From: Climacium dendroides
Lineage: Eukaryota; Streptophyta; Bryopsida; Hypnales; Climaciaceae
Assembly (NCBI GenBank): GCA_950106755.1
Contig: OX467089.1
Span: 29,617,345 to 29,681,344 of the forward strand
Direction: 5' to 3'
DNA: 64,000 nucleotides
In this document: piece after piece, positions 12,311 through 25,344 of the stretch
Layout of the letters: every line of letters begins with the position of its first letter
Numbering within the stretch: position 1 is the first letter of the stretch
Position numbers and translations under genes: made by a program
The notes under the pieces: model-generated
What the model saw: the letters and a program-made list of their open reading frames with translations, nothing else
Databases searched by the model: none
What the model was told of the DNA's origin: nothing

Positions 12311-13214
12311 ATGAAAGGGAACCCTAACCTTGCAAGACCACCAGACGCATTTGCTGGCAGGGCAATTTCTGCCTCATACAGCCTTGCCCTATCTAGACCA
12401 TACGGTGCAACTCCTGCTCCTGAGGGCTCTTATGGGCAACAGTTCTGGCCTTGGATGGAAGGGCAATACATGCCCAGCCAAACAGGTCTGCTACATTTGT
12501 GGTCTGGCTTCCCCAAGTAGCATACAATGGACCTTCAGTTGGGCTATACCTGGACCTGCTGCACCGTCCTAGAGTACGCATGAACGATCCACCAGGCACA
12601 AAAGGAAGAAAGAGTCCAATCAGCAAAGCCAAGATTGGATTGTAGCTGTGGTGATGCCAAACCGCATCAAAGTGTTGGACAACGGGGAGGTGGATCCAAA
12701 GTGCGAGGGGAAAAATGCCTAGGAAAAAGCATTGCACGACCTTGTTCCCACCATCATAGACATGAGCATCATTCATTGGTCTAGGCATAAGTCGCATACA
12801 CTAAAGATGCTGAGGGACAAATTGAACTCGGAGTTTCACTATATCCCTAAACCCCTGAGCATGGATGGCTTCTGAATTGCAATTACTAAGTTCTTGAAGG
12901 GTGAAAGATCCCACCTAAAGGCTCATTGGAGGAAAGGACCCTTGAAGCCACCTATTCACTTGAATGGGAAGCAATAGGAGCGCCTCATTGCATACTAGGA
13001 GACACCGGGTTAAATGGTGAAGTTGTCCAAGATGGTGGCAGTAAGAGCTGGTGTAAAGACTACTGGACAGGTGGGGCATAGGCACAAAGTGTTGCTCACC
13101 GTAGAGGTGACATCTACGTCTACTATGGATTTTGTTTTTTGCAAGAATGTGCAACTTTGTAGCCCAAGATTTTTTCCATTCTTTGGGCATGACCGTCTTG
13201 GTTCCTTCTTGTAA
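12311..13214 (+). pseudogene. Decayed En/Spm-like (Transposase_24-like) coding region
   Basis: Pieces in several frames read as one old protein. From about 12649 to 13120 the text includes IIHWSRHKSHTLKMLRDKL, then PPIHLNGKQ, ERLIAY, a block resembling the YW...S..NK region, and a TTGQVGH segment. TAG codons sit where tryptophans are expected (after GKQ at about 12977 and after IAY). This order resembles the conserved region of plant Transposase_24/Ptta proteins of CACTA elements; the match is from memory and was not searched. The 5' part (MKGNPNLARP...) is proline- and glycine-rich. A CACTA-type terminus 4 kb downstream (17086) supports the assignment. Confidence 0.4.
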
Positions 13215-13594
13215 TTTGAGTAGAAGCTGTCAATGTTGGCAAGTGTCACTTTCGTCTCCAAACTCTGGAATCTTGGACGCCATAGAGCCTACAGAAACAA
13301 CCGCAGGCACTGCAACATCAGGCACACTAAGTGCAATTTGTGCTTGGGGTCTAGTCATGTGAAAGTTGAGTTGTAGTCGTCTTGAAGTCACACAAGAGTC
13401 ACGTCGGCGTTTGGTACTTTGGTAAGTACATTGTGTTAATCGTGTTTAAGTGACGTAGCAGTAGCTTGGGTGTTTTCGGGTAGCGGTTTTACATTGCAAA
13501 CCACAAAAAGTAAAATTTGTCATAGTGACTTCTTGTACCACATTTGACTGCGCAATTGATGGTGGAGAGGACTAACACGTCACATTGGACGGCC

Positions 13595-15264
13595 ATGGAA
13601 TTGTAGAAGAAAGGAGTGGACATCACTTTAGCCCAAGTGTTGGTTACATCTAGCAAGCAATCACTTACATTGGAGGAGTTGCAGAACATATTTTGCAACT
13701 TTAGTACTAGGTCCAAAACAGTGGATGAAGACAGCCCCTCCATCACACAATCAGCCTTAGAGAATGAAGGATGTGGTGGCCAACCAGAGATGAACAAGGT
13801 TGTGTCTAACGTGAAGACAAAATAAGTCCAGCTTGTGTTGCCCGTTGTCGACACAATGCAACCCATTTCACGGAGAAGCAACAGAGTACTAGGCAGTGCT
13901 CGAAAAGGCGCCCTTCCTAAAACTAAAACCACAAAGGCTGCTGAAGTCATGCTGTCATCCTCAGACTCGGAGCCTGTCATGAAGGAGAAGTTGCCAACTA
14001 TGCCAAGGTCAAAAATTGCATTCAACGTGAAGGACCATGCACCATCTATGCAAAGGGAGAAGGCTGTGCCCATTAAGAAAGAAAATGTTGTCATCGTGGA
14101 CTCAACCTCTTGGAATCCGGAGTCGATGTCAACAGAAATTGCCTCGGTGGATAACGCAGTTGATGTGAATCCACCTCCATCGGACATAGAGGTATTAGTA
14201 AATGCTGACAGTGAGATAGACCATCTTCTAGAGGAAAACGGAGGGGTACAAGAGGGCAGCTCTCCTCAGTCACAGTTAGAGGAAGGTGAACCGGATGGTG
14301 AAGAGGATTCACAAGACTCGCGGTCAAAGCCAGCACGTGAATCCGACCTTGACAATACCTCCAGTGGCGCGACCACTAATGAGGAGGCGGACAAAGATGA
14401 TGTGCCTATCCACATTTCGGAGGTTGCTGAGGAACCAACCTTCAAAAATGATGACGAAGAGACTAGAGATCGTATAGAGGATGCGGGACCTCAACTTTTG
14501 AAGAAGAGCGAGTTTGCAGCACAGACCAAGAAACCGATGGTGAGCAAAAAGGCCAGGGGCCCTCCGAAGTCTCCAAGGAAGGCCCAGACTCCTGCAGATG
14601 TTGAGCAATGCATGCCAAGACCGATGAGCACTTCGGGTGTTTTGGGGGGCATGAGTTTGAGACAAGGGCGTGGTCAGTCTAAGTTGATCATCTTTAACGT
14701 GCACGGAACATTGGTGGATGCCAGTTTGGCCACTAAGGCCAACCCAAACAACAAGATCCGTCCCTCTGTAAGAACCGCTTTGAGGAAAGTGGTACGAAGC
14801 CTTGGCTTAGGTCTTTCTTGTGTCGATGCTTCATGAACTTCTCTGTGGCATTTTGAGGCAACAAAAGTAAGGTGTACATGGACAATGTTGTGCCTGCAAT
14901 GTTGAGGGGATTGAAGGGTGGGAATGCAGTCCTGCTTTTCACGTGGTCCGCTAAGAACAATACGGTGACAAAATTTGAAGATGGCATCCTTTCAGAGTGG
15001 AGTAAAAGCCTAGAGTCTGTGTATCCGGAGTGGCCCACCTTCACTGCAACTAACACTCTAATCGTTGACAACCAAATGAATAGGGTTGCTTTGAATCCAC
15101 AAGCTAATATTATACTAAGTAGTCCCTTCTATGTGAAGTGGATAACAAAATTGGACGACAACCAAAAGTACCTCAGACAATACATGCGGCCGTTGTTGGA
15201 GGCCTTCCTTCGATGCTCAAATGTGAATGCTTTCCATGCCAAATACCATGAAATTGTAAACTAA
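13595..15264 (+). pseudogene. Decayed FCP1-like (NLI-interacting factor) phosphatase-domain protein
   Basis: A low-complexity acidic and lysine-rich N-terminal region (13835 to about 14670) leads into a HAD/FCP1-type domain. The first motif is LIIFNVHGTLVD (14679-14714), so the nucleophilic Asp of DxDGT is Asn here. A frameshift near 14775 is followed by LRSFL...CFMNF, a TGA at 14854 where related proteins have Trp, then LLKGG, FTWSAKNN and LIVDNQMNR, which match motifs II and IV. Extra stops lie at TAG 13604 and TAA 13823. The later part (14872-15264) keeps a clean frame to TAA 15262. In this family the HAD core dephosphorylates phosphoserine targets, but this copy lacks key residues and cannot be assumed active. 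A second member is at 43020-44193. Confidence 0.55.
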
Positions 15265-16499
15265 TCAGAAAACAGTAAGAACACCATGCATACGTATTCA
15301 TTGATATTATAGTAGGTGAGGGGACCATATGAGCAATTAGGACCATCGCCCCGGCGGCCCCTCACCTTTGTTTGACCTTTGTTTTTACCTCTTTGGTTGG
15401 CTTTTACAAGTGAACTCTCGAAAACGGGAGTTACAATCCACGGCAGCACCTGTGGTAGAAAAGAAAACCAGCGCTGTCTACACGAAGAATGTCAGTACAT
15501 TTGCCTTCCAATCAGTGCAGTCCTTGTCTTTGTAAAGTGAAACATTTCTTTTTGAGTGTCGAAGCGGTTGGTAGTCTATGCTTGACCATGGGCACAAGTT
15601 GAACCTAGTCATATTGCAGTTTCGTAGGAGTTGCCTGCAAGTTGTCATGTAGTCATGGTAGAGTTGCGGTCTAACTTCGCTTTTCCTACCATGTTGTGCA
15701 GGTCGTTGTAAAGTGCATTGGCAAAAAGGCTCCCAGCAGTGGCAATTCTCCAATTTCCTGGCACACTAGACGCAGTAGAAGTAACATGGAGACCAAGACA
15801 TACTGTGCACTCTGCAGTACCATGATTTGTGTGGGGCGATTGGGGCCGGGGATTTCTGTAGGAAGTTCCACTTTGTGACGTTTAAAAGTAGCGAATGAGG
15901 TGGTATGTGAGTACTGTGGTCGACCTTTTATACATATCCTTTTGAATGAGCCGCTGGTGTCCTTCACAAGTTTCAAGCTCTTCATGTTTGAACGTCCATT
16001 GTATAATTGTACGTCAGCAAAGTGCAGTCTGTCCTCCATGTTCAATGTTGTAGTACTGTTGTTGTTTTGTGTTGTCGTCACTAATTTTCATTGGTGTGCC
16101 TAAATTTAATTATGTCTATTGAACCTCTGTAATGGTGTTTGTGTCGGCTTCCTCATTAGCATGCGCTTGTATCCTACTATGCAGAACTACTTTGCTACAG
16201 TACCGTGACTTTGGCCCGACTAGAGAGTCACTAATTGCTAAAAGTGCAGACACACATGGCACATTGTTTACTATGTAGTGCCTCACATAGTTTCTTATAC
16301 ACGACTTGTATGTCACTAGTCTCCAACTGTGTGAAGACTTCCAAGATACTTTAGCACAACAGCAAGTACACTAATAGGAGACCCTACAGTCCTACTAAAA
16401 TGCAGTACGACTCCCTCACGACTATAAAATAGCTTCCCTATGACTCATATGTGACATATTGCCCACTACACCTCTAGTACTAAAATAGAACTGAATGAT
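15265..16499. other. Non-coding region with one small inverted repeat
   Basis: No supported gene. A perfect 10-bp inverted repeat, AGGTGAGGGG (15314-15323) with CCCCTCACCT (15358-15367), could form a stem with a 34-nt loop. A 131-codon minus-strand ORF (15686-16081) has no recognisable domain. Confidence 0.35.
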
Positions 16500-17086
16500 A
16501 ACTGATTCAGTCGACCACATCAGCCGGCCCTCCACTCACTGGTGATTGGAAGGTGACTTTGTCTAGTACTAACGTGGACTTCCACGTCAACAACACGTGT
16601 AATAGAATCGCAACTACATGGTGACTAAGTAATATGCTGACATGGTCCACGTGGACTTCCACGTCAGCGACAAGTGTAACAGAATTGCAACTGCATTGTG
16701 ACTCAGTAAAATGCTGACGTGGTCCACATCAGCAGCGTGCCAATTTTCCCATGATTAAACTGTGACTGCAGACATCCACGTGGAAGGGGAAGTCTCAAAA
16801 ATTCCTTAACTTTGGGGCAACAACTTGCTTTTCTCTAAAAATTTCTCAAAAGTTTGCTAGGCCCCTCATGAAAACCGTCATCTAAAAATCATCCAAGTCA
16901 ATTCCAATCTCATCGCTAATATCACACATGACTACCCCGCAACTTTAACGCAATTTGTCCACTATAACTACAACTGCACAGTCACTACAACAATCACATT
17001 ATAGTCGCGAGACTGATTTACGACCAAATTTCAATCACAGGGAAGTCAAATCGCCCAGTCACAAAAAAACCCTTTTTCTTGTAGTG
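16500..17086 (+). mobile_element. Right terminus of a CACTA-type element with subterminal repeats
   Basis: The sequence ends CTTTTTCTTGTAGTG at 17086, the inverse of a CACTACAAG-type end. Subterminal repeats precede it: two roughly 75-bp units (about 16575-16650 and 16651-16725) share GTGGACTTCCACGTCA and ATGCTGAC-TGGTCCAC motifs. The composition resembles the 928-bp element at 34006-34933. I could not find the matching left end; it may lie beyond element B or be lost. The Transposase_24-like and FCP1-like pseudogenes upstream could be its cargo. Confidence 0.5.
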
Positions 17087-19887
17087 GCACCACAAAAGTT
17101 CTAGAGCGTACATGCACCACGTGCGGCGACGGAAGAGAAAGGTATCAGATTCCTAGCAATCTTTCAATTGTGAGACGAAGAGTTTCTAAGTTGTATTATC
17201 TATTTCAATTGTTTCCATTCAAAATAAAGAATACCAATTCTATTCTAAAATTTCAAGTAGTTATTTCACCAATTTTGAAATTTTGAAATTTGATAAGGAT
17301 AGCAATCTATGTTGAATACAATAAAGTCTTATCCAAATGGAAATAGAAAATTCAACATTAATGAAAAAATGTCTCCTATCTATATATCAAATATTGTCTA
17401 TAACTTTGATTAAAGTCCTTATAAACCAAATGGATTTCAAAAGCTAAAATTAACTTGGTATTATACATGTATTGAGTTGAAATTCTTTTTTAATTGTTGA
17501 TATACAATTATGCCTAAATGAGGTATGGATTCCTATTTAGAAAACAATTATTGAAGTTGCACATAATTGTGAGTTTTTAGGCTTTGACCTCTACTAATTT
17601 AAATATCCCATACACATTTTTTATCTACTACTACCTCACATGTATAAAGTATATATCTTCTTCCAACATTTCAAGCATGGATTGACGTGCAAGCTATGCA
17701 ATGTATATGAAGCCATGATCATTTGCTAGTATTGTTGTATTCTTTATTTCATTGGGATGAAGTTATTGAAGTGACAAAAAGGTACAAATGAAAGATATTT
17801 CAATCAATAGCCATTTTATTTTTTTATATCACTTGTGCCCTAAGTTATAATTACATTTATAAGGTTAAGATCCTAATGGGCATTGTAGTCATATGTAATC
17901 TTTGCCTTCACCAATCTTTACTTCAACCATTCTTTTGAAAAAATTGCAAAATCAACAAACAATTACTATTATTTGTAAATAAATCTTAAAATTTCACCAC
18001 TTGAAGTTATTATAATGTAATACTATTATATTCAAAGTAATAGAGATCAAACTCTTTAGCTTCTATATTTATCTATTACTAGCGGTTGGCGCTTGCTATG
18101 CTACGCATTCACCATTGGAATTTCATTAGAATTTTTATGTATTAGATAGAATGCAGAACAAAAATTTCAATAAATCTTCAAATAAAAATGACTAAAATTT
18201 TTGTAATTTTTTTATAAGTAAGCATAAACTAAAATAAACAATAGAAATTTATTGAATGATGAATGAAACATATGCAATGGTAAATACTATAAAAGATACA
18301 CATACATTAGAATGCATTATAAATTTGACTCAATTGTTACAAACAATGGCAATCCAAATTGATGAATTGAAAAGAAAAAACTTGTAAATCTCAAAAACTT
18401 TGTGAACAACTTCATTGTTGTGGAATCCAAAATTGCTTCAATTGAATAAATTTCTCAAAATCATTTGGTAGTACCAATAGAAAATTGAAATCATGAAAGC
18501 TCAAAGCTCACAAAAGCACAAAATCATAAAAGTGCAAAGAAGTGTAAAGTCAAGAGAAGCAATGGATTTGCTACCTCTATAATATCATCCTATGGATCCT
18601 CTTTAATATCACCTCAATTGCAACGGGTGTATTATTTCTATAATATCACCTTTTGTAAAAAGTGATATTATAGAAGTGATTGTGAATTGCTACTCTATTT
18701 TTGTAATATCACATTGTGTGAAAATACGATTTCTATGTATGCATGATTGAAAATATTTTTACAAAATATTCAAAATAATTATTTTAAAGACTTATCGAAA
18801 TCATTATCATGCATTCTATTCAAATATATCAAATTTTTACTAATATGTGATACAATGAATGCATAGCATAGTAAGCACAAGCCCCTAGTATTAATGGTAG
18901 CATTTGTGATATTATAGAGGAACTTGTGATTTTAGTAGTATGATGATTGTAGAAAATAATAATGACAAACAAATAAATTTTCTTATTTCATACAAGTCTT
19001 CTTTTTGCACCTTGCATCTCTTGTATTATTGGACAAAAATCTAAATTTCTAAGCCCCTAAAATATGGACATGATGTACAATTATTTAGATAAAAGAAGAA
19101 CTTATACAATATCATTTTATGTCATTGTATTAATCCCTATCTTTGAAGTATTTAAGGTCATTCTATAATGATCAAATAACTTTTGAAAATTGTCAACTAA
19201 TCTATTCAAATAGCAATGCAAACATTTTTAAAATCTCATGTTTTGTTGTACATTAGCACTTATGAAAATTTGATAATGTAAATGAACTGTATATTCTAAT
19301 ATTTACCATGACTATGTCTTGATGAAATATATTATGATGTTTTAATAAAAAGAATACACCATAATGAGATTTTGCATGCATAGGTTGAAGCAAGTGTAGA
19401 ATGCATTTCAATGGTAAAGTTTGCAACAACTTGATTATTTGGAAGTAGAGAGGCTATCCAACAATAAACTTATTGTAGTACCTAGAACCTTAGCCAAAGA
19501 TTTGGCACTTTTGGGTTAAGGTTTTAAATAAAAGAATTATCTAAATTTTTTTATACAACCCTTCATTGGCACTTCTTATTTGAAACAAAATTTCAATTTT
19601 ATTTTTATTTTTTTATTAATATGGTCTTTTTTAACAAAACTAATTGAGATTTTTCACAATAATGGAGAATATATATTCTCAAGTAATAAACAAAAAATAA
19701 AATTATAAAGTTAAAACTATAAATTGAGTTTAGAAATGATATTTTACTATCCAATGTTTTTATAGAATTGGTCCTCAAGAGGTTCTAGATAATGAAAATA
19801 AGACCAACAACTTGTATTCTTGTCACCTTCTACATTCATTTCAACTATGCTATTTATGGGACATCTCATTTGTATGGGCTAAACCTA
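17087..19887. other. AT-rich DNA, no gene recognised
   Basis: Very AT-rich, with short homopolymer runs and no ORF of note. It might contain introns or upstream sequence of the H+-ATPase fragment at 20625, but I found no other pump exon here. Confidence 0.4.
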
Positions 19888-20585
19888 CAAGGCTTGAAGG
19901 ACATTTGTGTTTTTTGAATGTTTTCAAAGAAAATTTCTAAAATGAGAATTTTTTTTTCATATAGATTTTTTTGGTGGAGTTTCTTAAACTCAATTTCAAT
20001 AAAAAGGTATTCGATATTTATTCCTAGTAATATATTTTTACTTTCCTACACGTGAAAATGACAAATTCACAAATCACCAAGTAGTGGAATTTTGCAACTT
20101 TTTAACCTTTATCTTGATCTAAATTTTAGCCATAAGAATGATCTTTTGGGAGTTTGATCCCCAAAATGAAATGAAGTTATCAAGCCTAGTTTCTACTAGG
20201 CTTGATAACTCTACATTTTATTGCAATTAGAACTTTAGGCCTATAACTATGGAGTGATGAATTTCTAAGTTTAGAACAATACAATAAATTTATTTGCACT
20301 GTAAGTATATACACTATGCTATAGATGTATGGAGAATTTTTTGGATTTTTCAAGCATATTTTTGTGTTTGCTATGAATTTTTTTTACTTTTTATTCTAAA
20401 ATTCACAATAATTTCAAATTTTGTAGCAAAATTTATGAAATTTTGAACACTTGGAGCATGCATGTGATTACATCTCTAAAAAGCATATATATAAATTTCA
20501 TTCATATATGATTGCAAAATCAGAGCATACAAAGAGACAAACTTTGAAGTTTGAAAATGTGATCATAGGCCAATCCTTTCAAAGT
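19888..20585 (+). repeat. 698-bp direct repeat, left copy
   Basis: Matches 21346-22043 at a constant offset of 1458 bp with no gaps and about ten differences by eye. It begins CAAGGCTTGAAG and ends CAAAGT. Inside is a perfect hairpin (ATCAAGCCTAG with CTAGGCTTGAT, about 20179-20208). It ends 39 bp before the first H+-ATPase exon. The ends are not TG...CA, so an LTR identity is not supported. Confidence 0.8.
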
Positions 20586-20624
20586 GAACAAAGTTATGTG
20601 AAAATGGTTGGTTCATTTGTACAG

Positions 20625-21262
20625 GTCCACACTATTTCAAATGATCTGTTTCAAGAAACTGCTGTGATTTACTTGCAAGTGAGCATACAAAGCCAGGCTC
20701 TCATTTTTGTGACACGTGCACGGACATGGTCATTCAAAGATCAACCCAGCTTATTGCTGGTGGGAGCTTTTTTTGTTGCCCAGCTAGTTGCTACTTTAAT
20801 TGCAGTGTATGCACACTGGGATTTTGCAAAGATAAATGGGTGCGGCTGGGGTTGGGCAGGTGTGGTTTGGTTGTATGAGTAAGTATAGATCACCATCATG
20901 TGCAATTTAATCACAGTATATACCATTTATAATTTTATATTTACTAATAATGAATTCAATGTTTCTTGAATTTTGAAAATGTACGTCAATATTGGAAATT
21001 TTAACATCCATTGTGGCAACTAAACTTTTCAGTATTGTATGGTATCCACCATTGGACATTATTAAGTTGATATGCCGTTATGTGTTGAGTGGACAAGCAT
21101 GGGCACTAATGACTGAACAAAAAGTCTTCCTCACTCGCAAGAAGAATTTTGGGCAACAAGCTAGGCAAGCCCAATGGGCCACCATTTCTCATTCCAGCAA
21201 AAAGAAAGGGGCCCAAAAGGAATCCAAGAGAAAGATGTACACAGCAAAATCATTCATTCAGG
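20625..21262 (+). pseudogene. Plasma-membrane H+-ATPase fragment (P3A), two exons
   Basis: Exon a (20625-20878) follows a TACAG acceptor. It encodes the strongly conserved stretch [20 protein letters not shown], then [22 protein letters not shown] and [11 protein letters not shown]. Intron 20879-21032 is GTAAGT...TTCAG. Exon b (21033-21262) encodes PPLDIIK, RYVLSGQAW, a TRKKNFG block and a basic tail, ending at a donor-like GTATG. The splice phase (2/1) is consistent. This covers roughly the last three membrane helices and the start of the C-terminal regulatory region of the proton pump. The ATP-binding and phosphorylation (DKTGT) domains are absent from the window, so it is a gene fragment. 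The tail after QAQWA does not resemble the TLHGL region of seed-plant pumps. Splice signals and frame are intact, so the fragment is young or constrained. Confidence 0.85.
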
Positions 21263-21345
21263 GTATGACTTTCTATCAACATTGCAATTTTCTGTCCATG
21301 CATTTCCAGATAGTCCTACTCACACATCATAATCCTAGCCCGATG

Positions 21346-22043
21346 CAAGGCTTGAAGCGCATTTGTGTTTTTTGAATGTTTTCAAAGAAAATTTCTAAAA
21401 TGAGAATTTTTTTTTCATATAGATTTTTTTGGTGGAGTTTCTTAAACTCAATTTCAATAAAAAGGTATTCGATATTTATTCCTAGTAATATATTTTTACT
21501 TTCCTACACGTGAAAATGACAAATTCACAAATCACCAAGTAGTGGAATTTTGCAACTTTTTAACCTTTATCTTGATCTAAATTTTAGCCATAAGAATGAT
21601 CTTTTGGGAGTTTGATCCCCAAAATGAAATGAAGTTATCAAGCCTAGTTTCTACTAGGCTTGATAACTCTACATTTTATTGCAATTAGAACTTTAGGCCT
21701 ATAACTATAGAATGATGAATTTCTAAGTTTAGAACAATACAATAAATTTATTTGCACTGTAAGTATATACACTATGCTATAGATGTATGGAGAATTTTTT
21801 GGATTTTTCAAGCATATTTTTGTGTTTGCTATGAATTTTTTTTACTTTTTATTCTAAAATTCACAATAATTTCAAATTTTGTAGCAAAATTTATGAAATT
21901 TTGAACACTTGGAGCATACATGTGATTACATCTCTAAAAAGCATATATATAAATTTCATTCATATATGATTGCAAAATCGGAGCATACAAAGAGACAAAT
22001 TTTGAAGTTTGAAAATGTGGTCATAGGCCAATCCTTTTAAAGT
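21346..22043 (+). repeat. 698-bp direct repeat, right copy
   Basis: Right copy of the repeat at 19888-20585, with the same hairpin at about 21637-21666. It starts 84 bp after the second H+-ATPase exon, so the two copies closely bracket the exon pair. Confidence 0.8.
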
Positions 22044-24353
22044 TGATGAACTTATCTATTATCATCTAAATTCAAAGTTCATTTTGATGTAAATATGGTG
22101 AAATGTCTCCTGAATTTTTCTTTACAATTTATCTCTAGGATATAAAATGACAAAATTGAGATGAGATTAGTAATAGCTTGGATGACCTTATTAAATTTTG
22201 CAATCAATTCACAATATTTCTTCAATTTCTACAAATTCTATCTCAAAGTGATTCACAAGTCTAAATATGTCCACACAAAGTAGTAATTTGATATTTTTTA
22301 TTTATTTTGAGTATTGTATTAATCTCTAAAGGTCTTCATATCTATAAAAATTGATGCACTTTAGTCAAATTTTGTTCCTATTCCATTTTAAACTTTTGAA
22401 AAAAATCCAAGAATTTTATGAATTAGTGCAATTGAAAACTCTATTTTTTAAAATAAAAAATATATGATATTTTGTGAAATTCATTTGAATTTTTTATTTG
22501 GAATTTTATTTTAATCATAAAATTATAAAATATTATTATTTTAATCTTTTTTTAATTCACAAATTATTTTAAATAATTTAATAATTGATATAATTTTGTA
22601 TATATATTATAATTATATTGAATATATATTTATTATATATAATTATAGTGAATTACATTATTAATTTAGTGAATTACATTATTAATTCAAGGGGAAGGGA
22701 CATATATATATTTTTATATTCCATGTATATGTACTTCAAAAGGACATTGTAAGGATAAGTATTGCCTCTATAATAAAATTATTCCAAATATTCCAACAAT
22801 ATTCTAAAAATATTCTTATATGAATTCTAAAGACCTTGTATTATTATTACTATAAAAGTATAATTTTGGAGTATATAGATTAAAATGCATTGTAGAAATT
22901 GGACTCACATAGTTTTCTCCTTTTTTTTGCTAGTGTTTGACTTTGCAATTAAAAAAAGATAAATTTAGCTCTACAATGGTTTAAGTGGAAAAAGATTTAC
23001 TTCAATATTTTTCATTGCTATGTGTAGCCTGATTGAAATTGAAATTCATTGTTTTTGAAATATTTACCATTTCATTTTCATTTATTAGTACAAATTAAAT
23101 AAAAATGACAAATTTGCATAAAAATAATTCAATTTTTTGAGATTGATAATTTCAATATAGTCTTAAATTATAAAATTATGAATTTCAAACTTGTATGTAA
23201 CAAAGAAATACTAAAATCAAACCCACAAATGATATTTATAACTACATGGCAATTTCAAGGGAGATACCATCTATTAAATATTTTATATATGTGCATACAA
23301 AGAGTATTTTCTAGAGGACATTAATTTTTTTTATAAATTCAAGGTACCCTATTGTTATCTAGTTTTCTCAATCATAATGTTTCAGATAGTTAAATTTTTT
23401 ACTTAAATTTTTCTTAAATAAATAATATTTTTATATATCTTTGTTGGTTTGGAAATCAACAATACTATCATGTAAGCCAAGAGCAGTGAGTTTTGTAAGC
23501 TGTGAGTGTAGAGCTTGTGAACCTAGAGCCCTCAAATATTAAAATTCTTTAAAAAAATTCAAAAATCACTATAATAAAAAATAAATCTTTAGTTTTTATT
23601 TATAGTGAATATTTGGACCTATGACTGCTATTTCTATGACTTTGGATTTTTTGCTGTGCTTGTTGCAATTTTCAATGGAAGAAAACCTTCAAATTTTAGC
23701 ACTAAGTATACCCATTACAATTCTATTCTCTATGCAATTACATATTTTTTTATAAAATACAATACAATCAATTTAACAAATAATACTCATACAAAGAAAA
23801 GTGGGTTAAAACTAGCCTCAACTATAATTGCTCTACATCAACTCTTAGCAATATTAAGCTCAGTATACTAATTGTGCCAATTCATATAATTTGAAGCCTT
23901 GTAGAATTTGAACTCAAATCATTACATTATAGTCTCATGGACTTCTCACAAATATACATCAACCTAAAGGAGTGATTGATCTTGATGAAAACAAAACTAT
24001 AATGTATAGAAGACATCTTCCAAAAACATAAAAAAATACTGAAAGTAAAGGAAAAAAATGAAAAAAAATGAAAAAAAATGAAAAAAATAATGGAACTAAG
24101 TATGAAAATATAAAGAAAAATATGGGAATATAATGAAAAAATCGAAAGTTATTGAAAAAAGAGAAAACCAAAATGAAAAATAAATGAAAAATAAAGGATA
24201 ATTTTTATTTTGAATTTTAAAAATAAAAAATAAAGGAAAAATTTAGAAAATAAAGGAAAAGGCATAGAAAAATAGGAAAACAAAGAAATTTTAAGAAAAA
24301 GAATTCATAATCATATATGCATTACTAGATTTGAGGATATTATACTCATCCAC
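22044..24353. other. AT-rich DNA with an A-rich simple-repeat tract
   Basis: No gene supported. Between about 24030 and 24300 the sequence becomes a run of AAAAAAATG-like and AAATAAAGGAAAA units. The ORF at 23605-23871 is AT-rich and unrecognised. Confidence 0.4.
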
Positions 24354-25330
24354 CTAGATTCGGGAATCCGGTCTGAGTATAGTCTCCGGCACAATCACCT
24401 CCCGGATTGGTTCGTCTGGTTCTTGTGTCCGAATAATCTCCTCTCTAACTTCGTGGTTGACGTCTGGAAATTGGGGAGCGATTGCTACCCTTTCCTCGGC
24501 TTGTGCTACGCCTCCTTCACTCTGGGATTCTCTGGAATGGTCTGAAGGGTTCGGAGTTCTGTTGGCCCTCGTCGTCCGGCGATGAAGACGGAACTTTCTT
24601 CTTTCTTCTGCACGCTTACGGGTGGAGCTACGGGTGCTCACTTGGGTGACTTGGATTGCCCGTTCTTCTGTTAGCTCCACCGGACACCGTCAACGATCCG
24701 GATTCTTGATGCCCTCGGTGCTTTCGTAGTTCAACGCTATCTTCTCTCGAGGTGGCACCTCCACTTGTTTGAACGTAACCCGTGGACGTGTCGGTTCCGG
24801 ACATTCTTCGGCATGATGTCATTCTTCCGGCAGTTTTGGCAAGGCAAGGGTAAAGGCTTGCCTTGTCTGGATCTGAGGTATGGGCACTGGTTTAAATAGT
24901 GGGTAGGATCCCTACAATTGAAACAGGCTCCATACTACTTTTCCATCGGGATTGGTGGTCTTGACGGAAGGGAAGGCCCTCCGTAAGATTCTACCGGTCG
25001 CTACATGATGGTGTAACGTCTTGCCGGGTCTAGGTACTCCGGATTTGGTTGGTACAGAGCTCAATAGAGCTGTTGTGGAGCTCGACCCCTTCCGTATGCT
25101 GGAGCGACTTGGTACACCGGTACTTCCTCTACCTCTTCTTCCTTTGGTTCCGGAAGGGTGTAGTAAACTGCTCCCTCCTCATCTACGAATTGTACCTTTC
25201 AAGGCGGTAGTCGGAAACACTCATTTGGATAGTGTCCGGCTTGTCCACATCATGTACACCAAACGTTCGCTTTTGCTGTCGGAAGAATCCGTCGTTGCTT
25301 GCCACTTTCCGCCAACTGTACTTTGATGGT
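24354..25330 (-). pseudogene. Retrotransposon gag nucleocapsid fragment with CCHC knuckles
   Basis: On the minus strand one frame, broken by several stops, reads two zinc knuckles. The first is C-x2-C-x4-H-x4-C (CGQAGHYPNEC, near 25260-25220, with TGA in the x2 spacer). The second is CFNCRDPTHYLNQC (near 24920-24880). A CQNC partial motif follows, then a basic/acidic tail to a stop at 24354. Knuckles of this type bind RNA in Gag. The fragment directly follows the truncated element E1 on the same strand, so it may be part of the internal region of an E-type retrotransposon. Confidence 0.6.
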
Positions 25331-25344
25331 GGCCAAACTCTCTT

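Noticed and set aside
15686..16081. 131-codon minus-strand ORF as a gene
   Set aside because: No domain, no neighbour context, and composition is unlike the supported coding regions.
19888..22043. LTR retrotransposon with H+-ATPase cargo
   Set aside because: The repeats lack TG...CA ends, no primer site or 5-bp duplication was found, and the intron is retained. It is reported as direct repeats only.
23605..23871. 88-codon ORF, considered as another H+-ATPase exon
   Set aside because: It does not match any pump segment I know and lies in AT-rich DNA.
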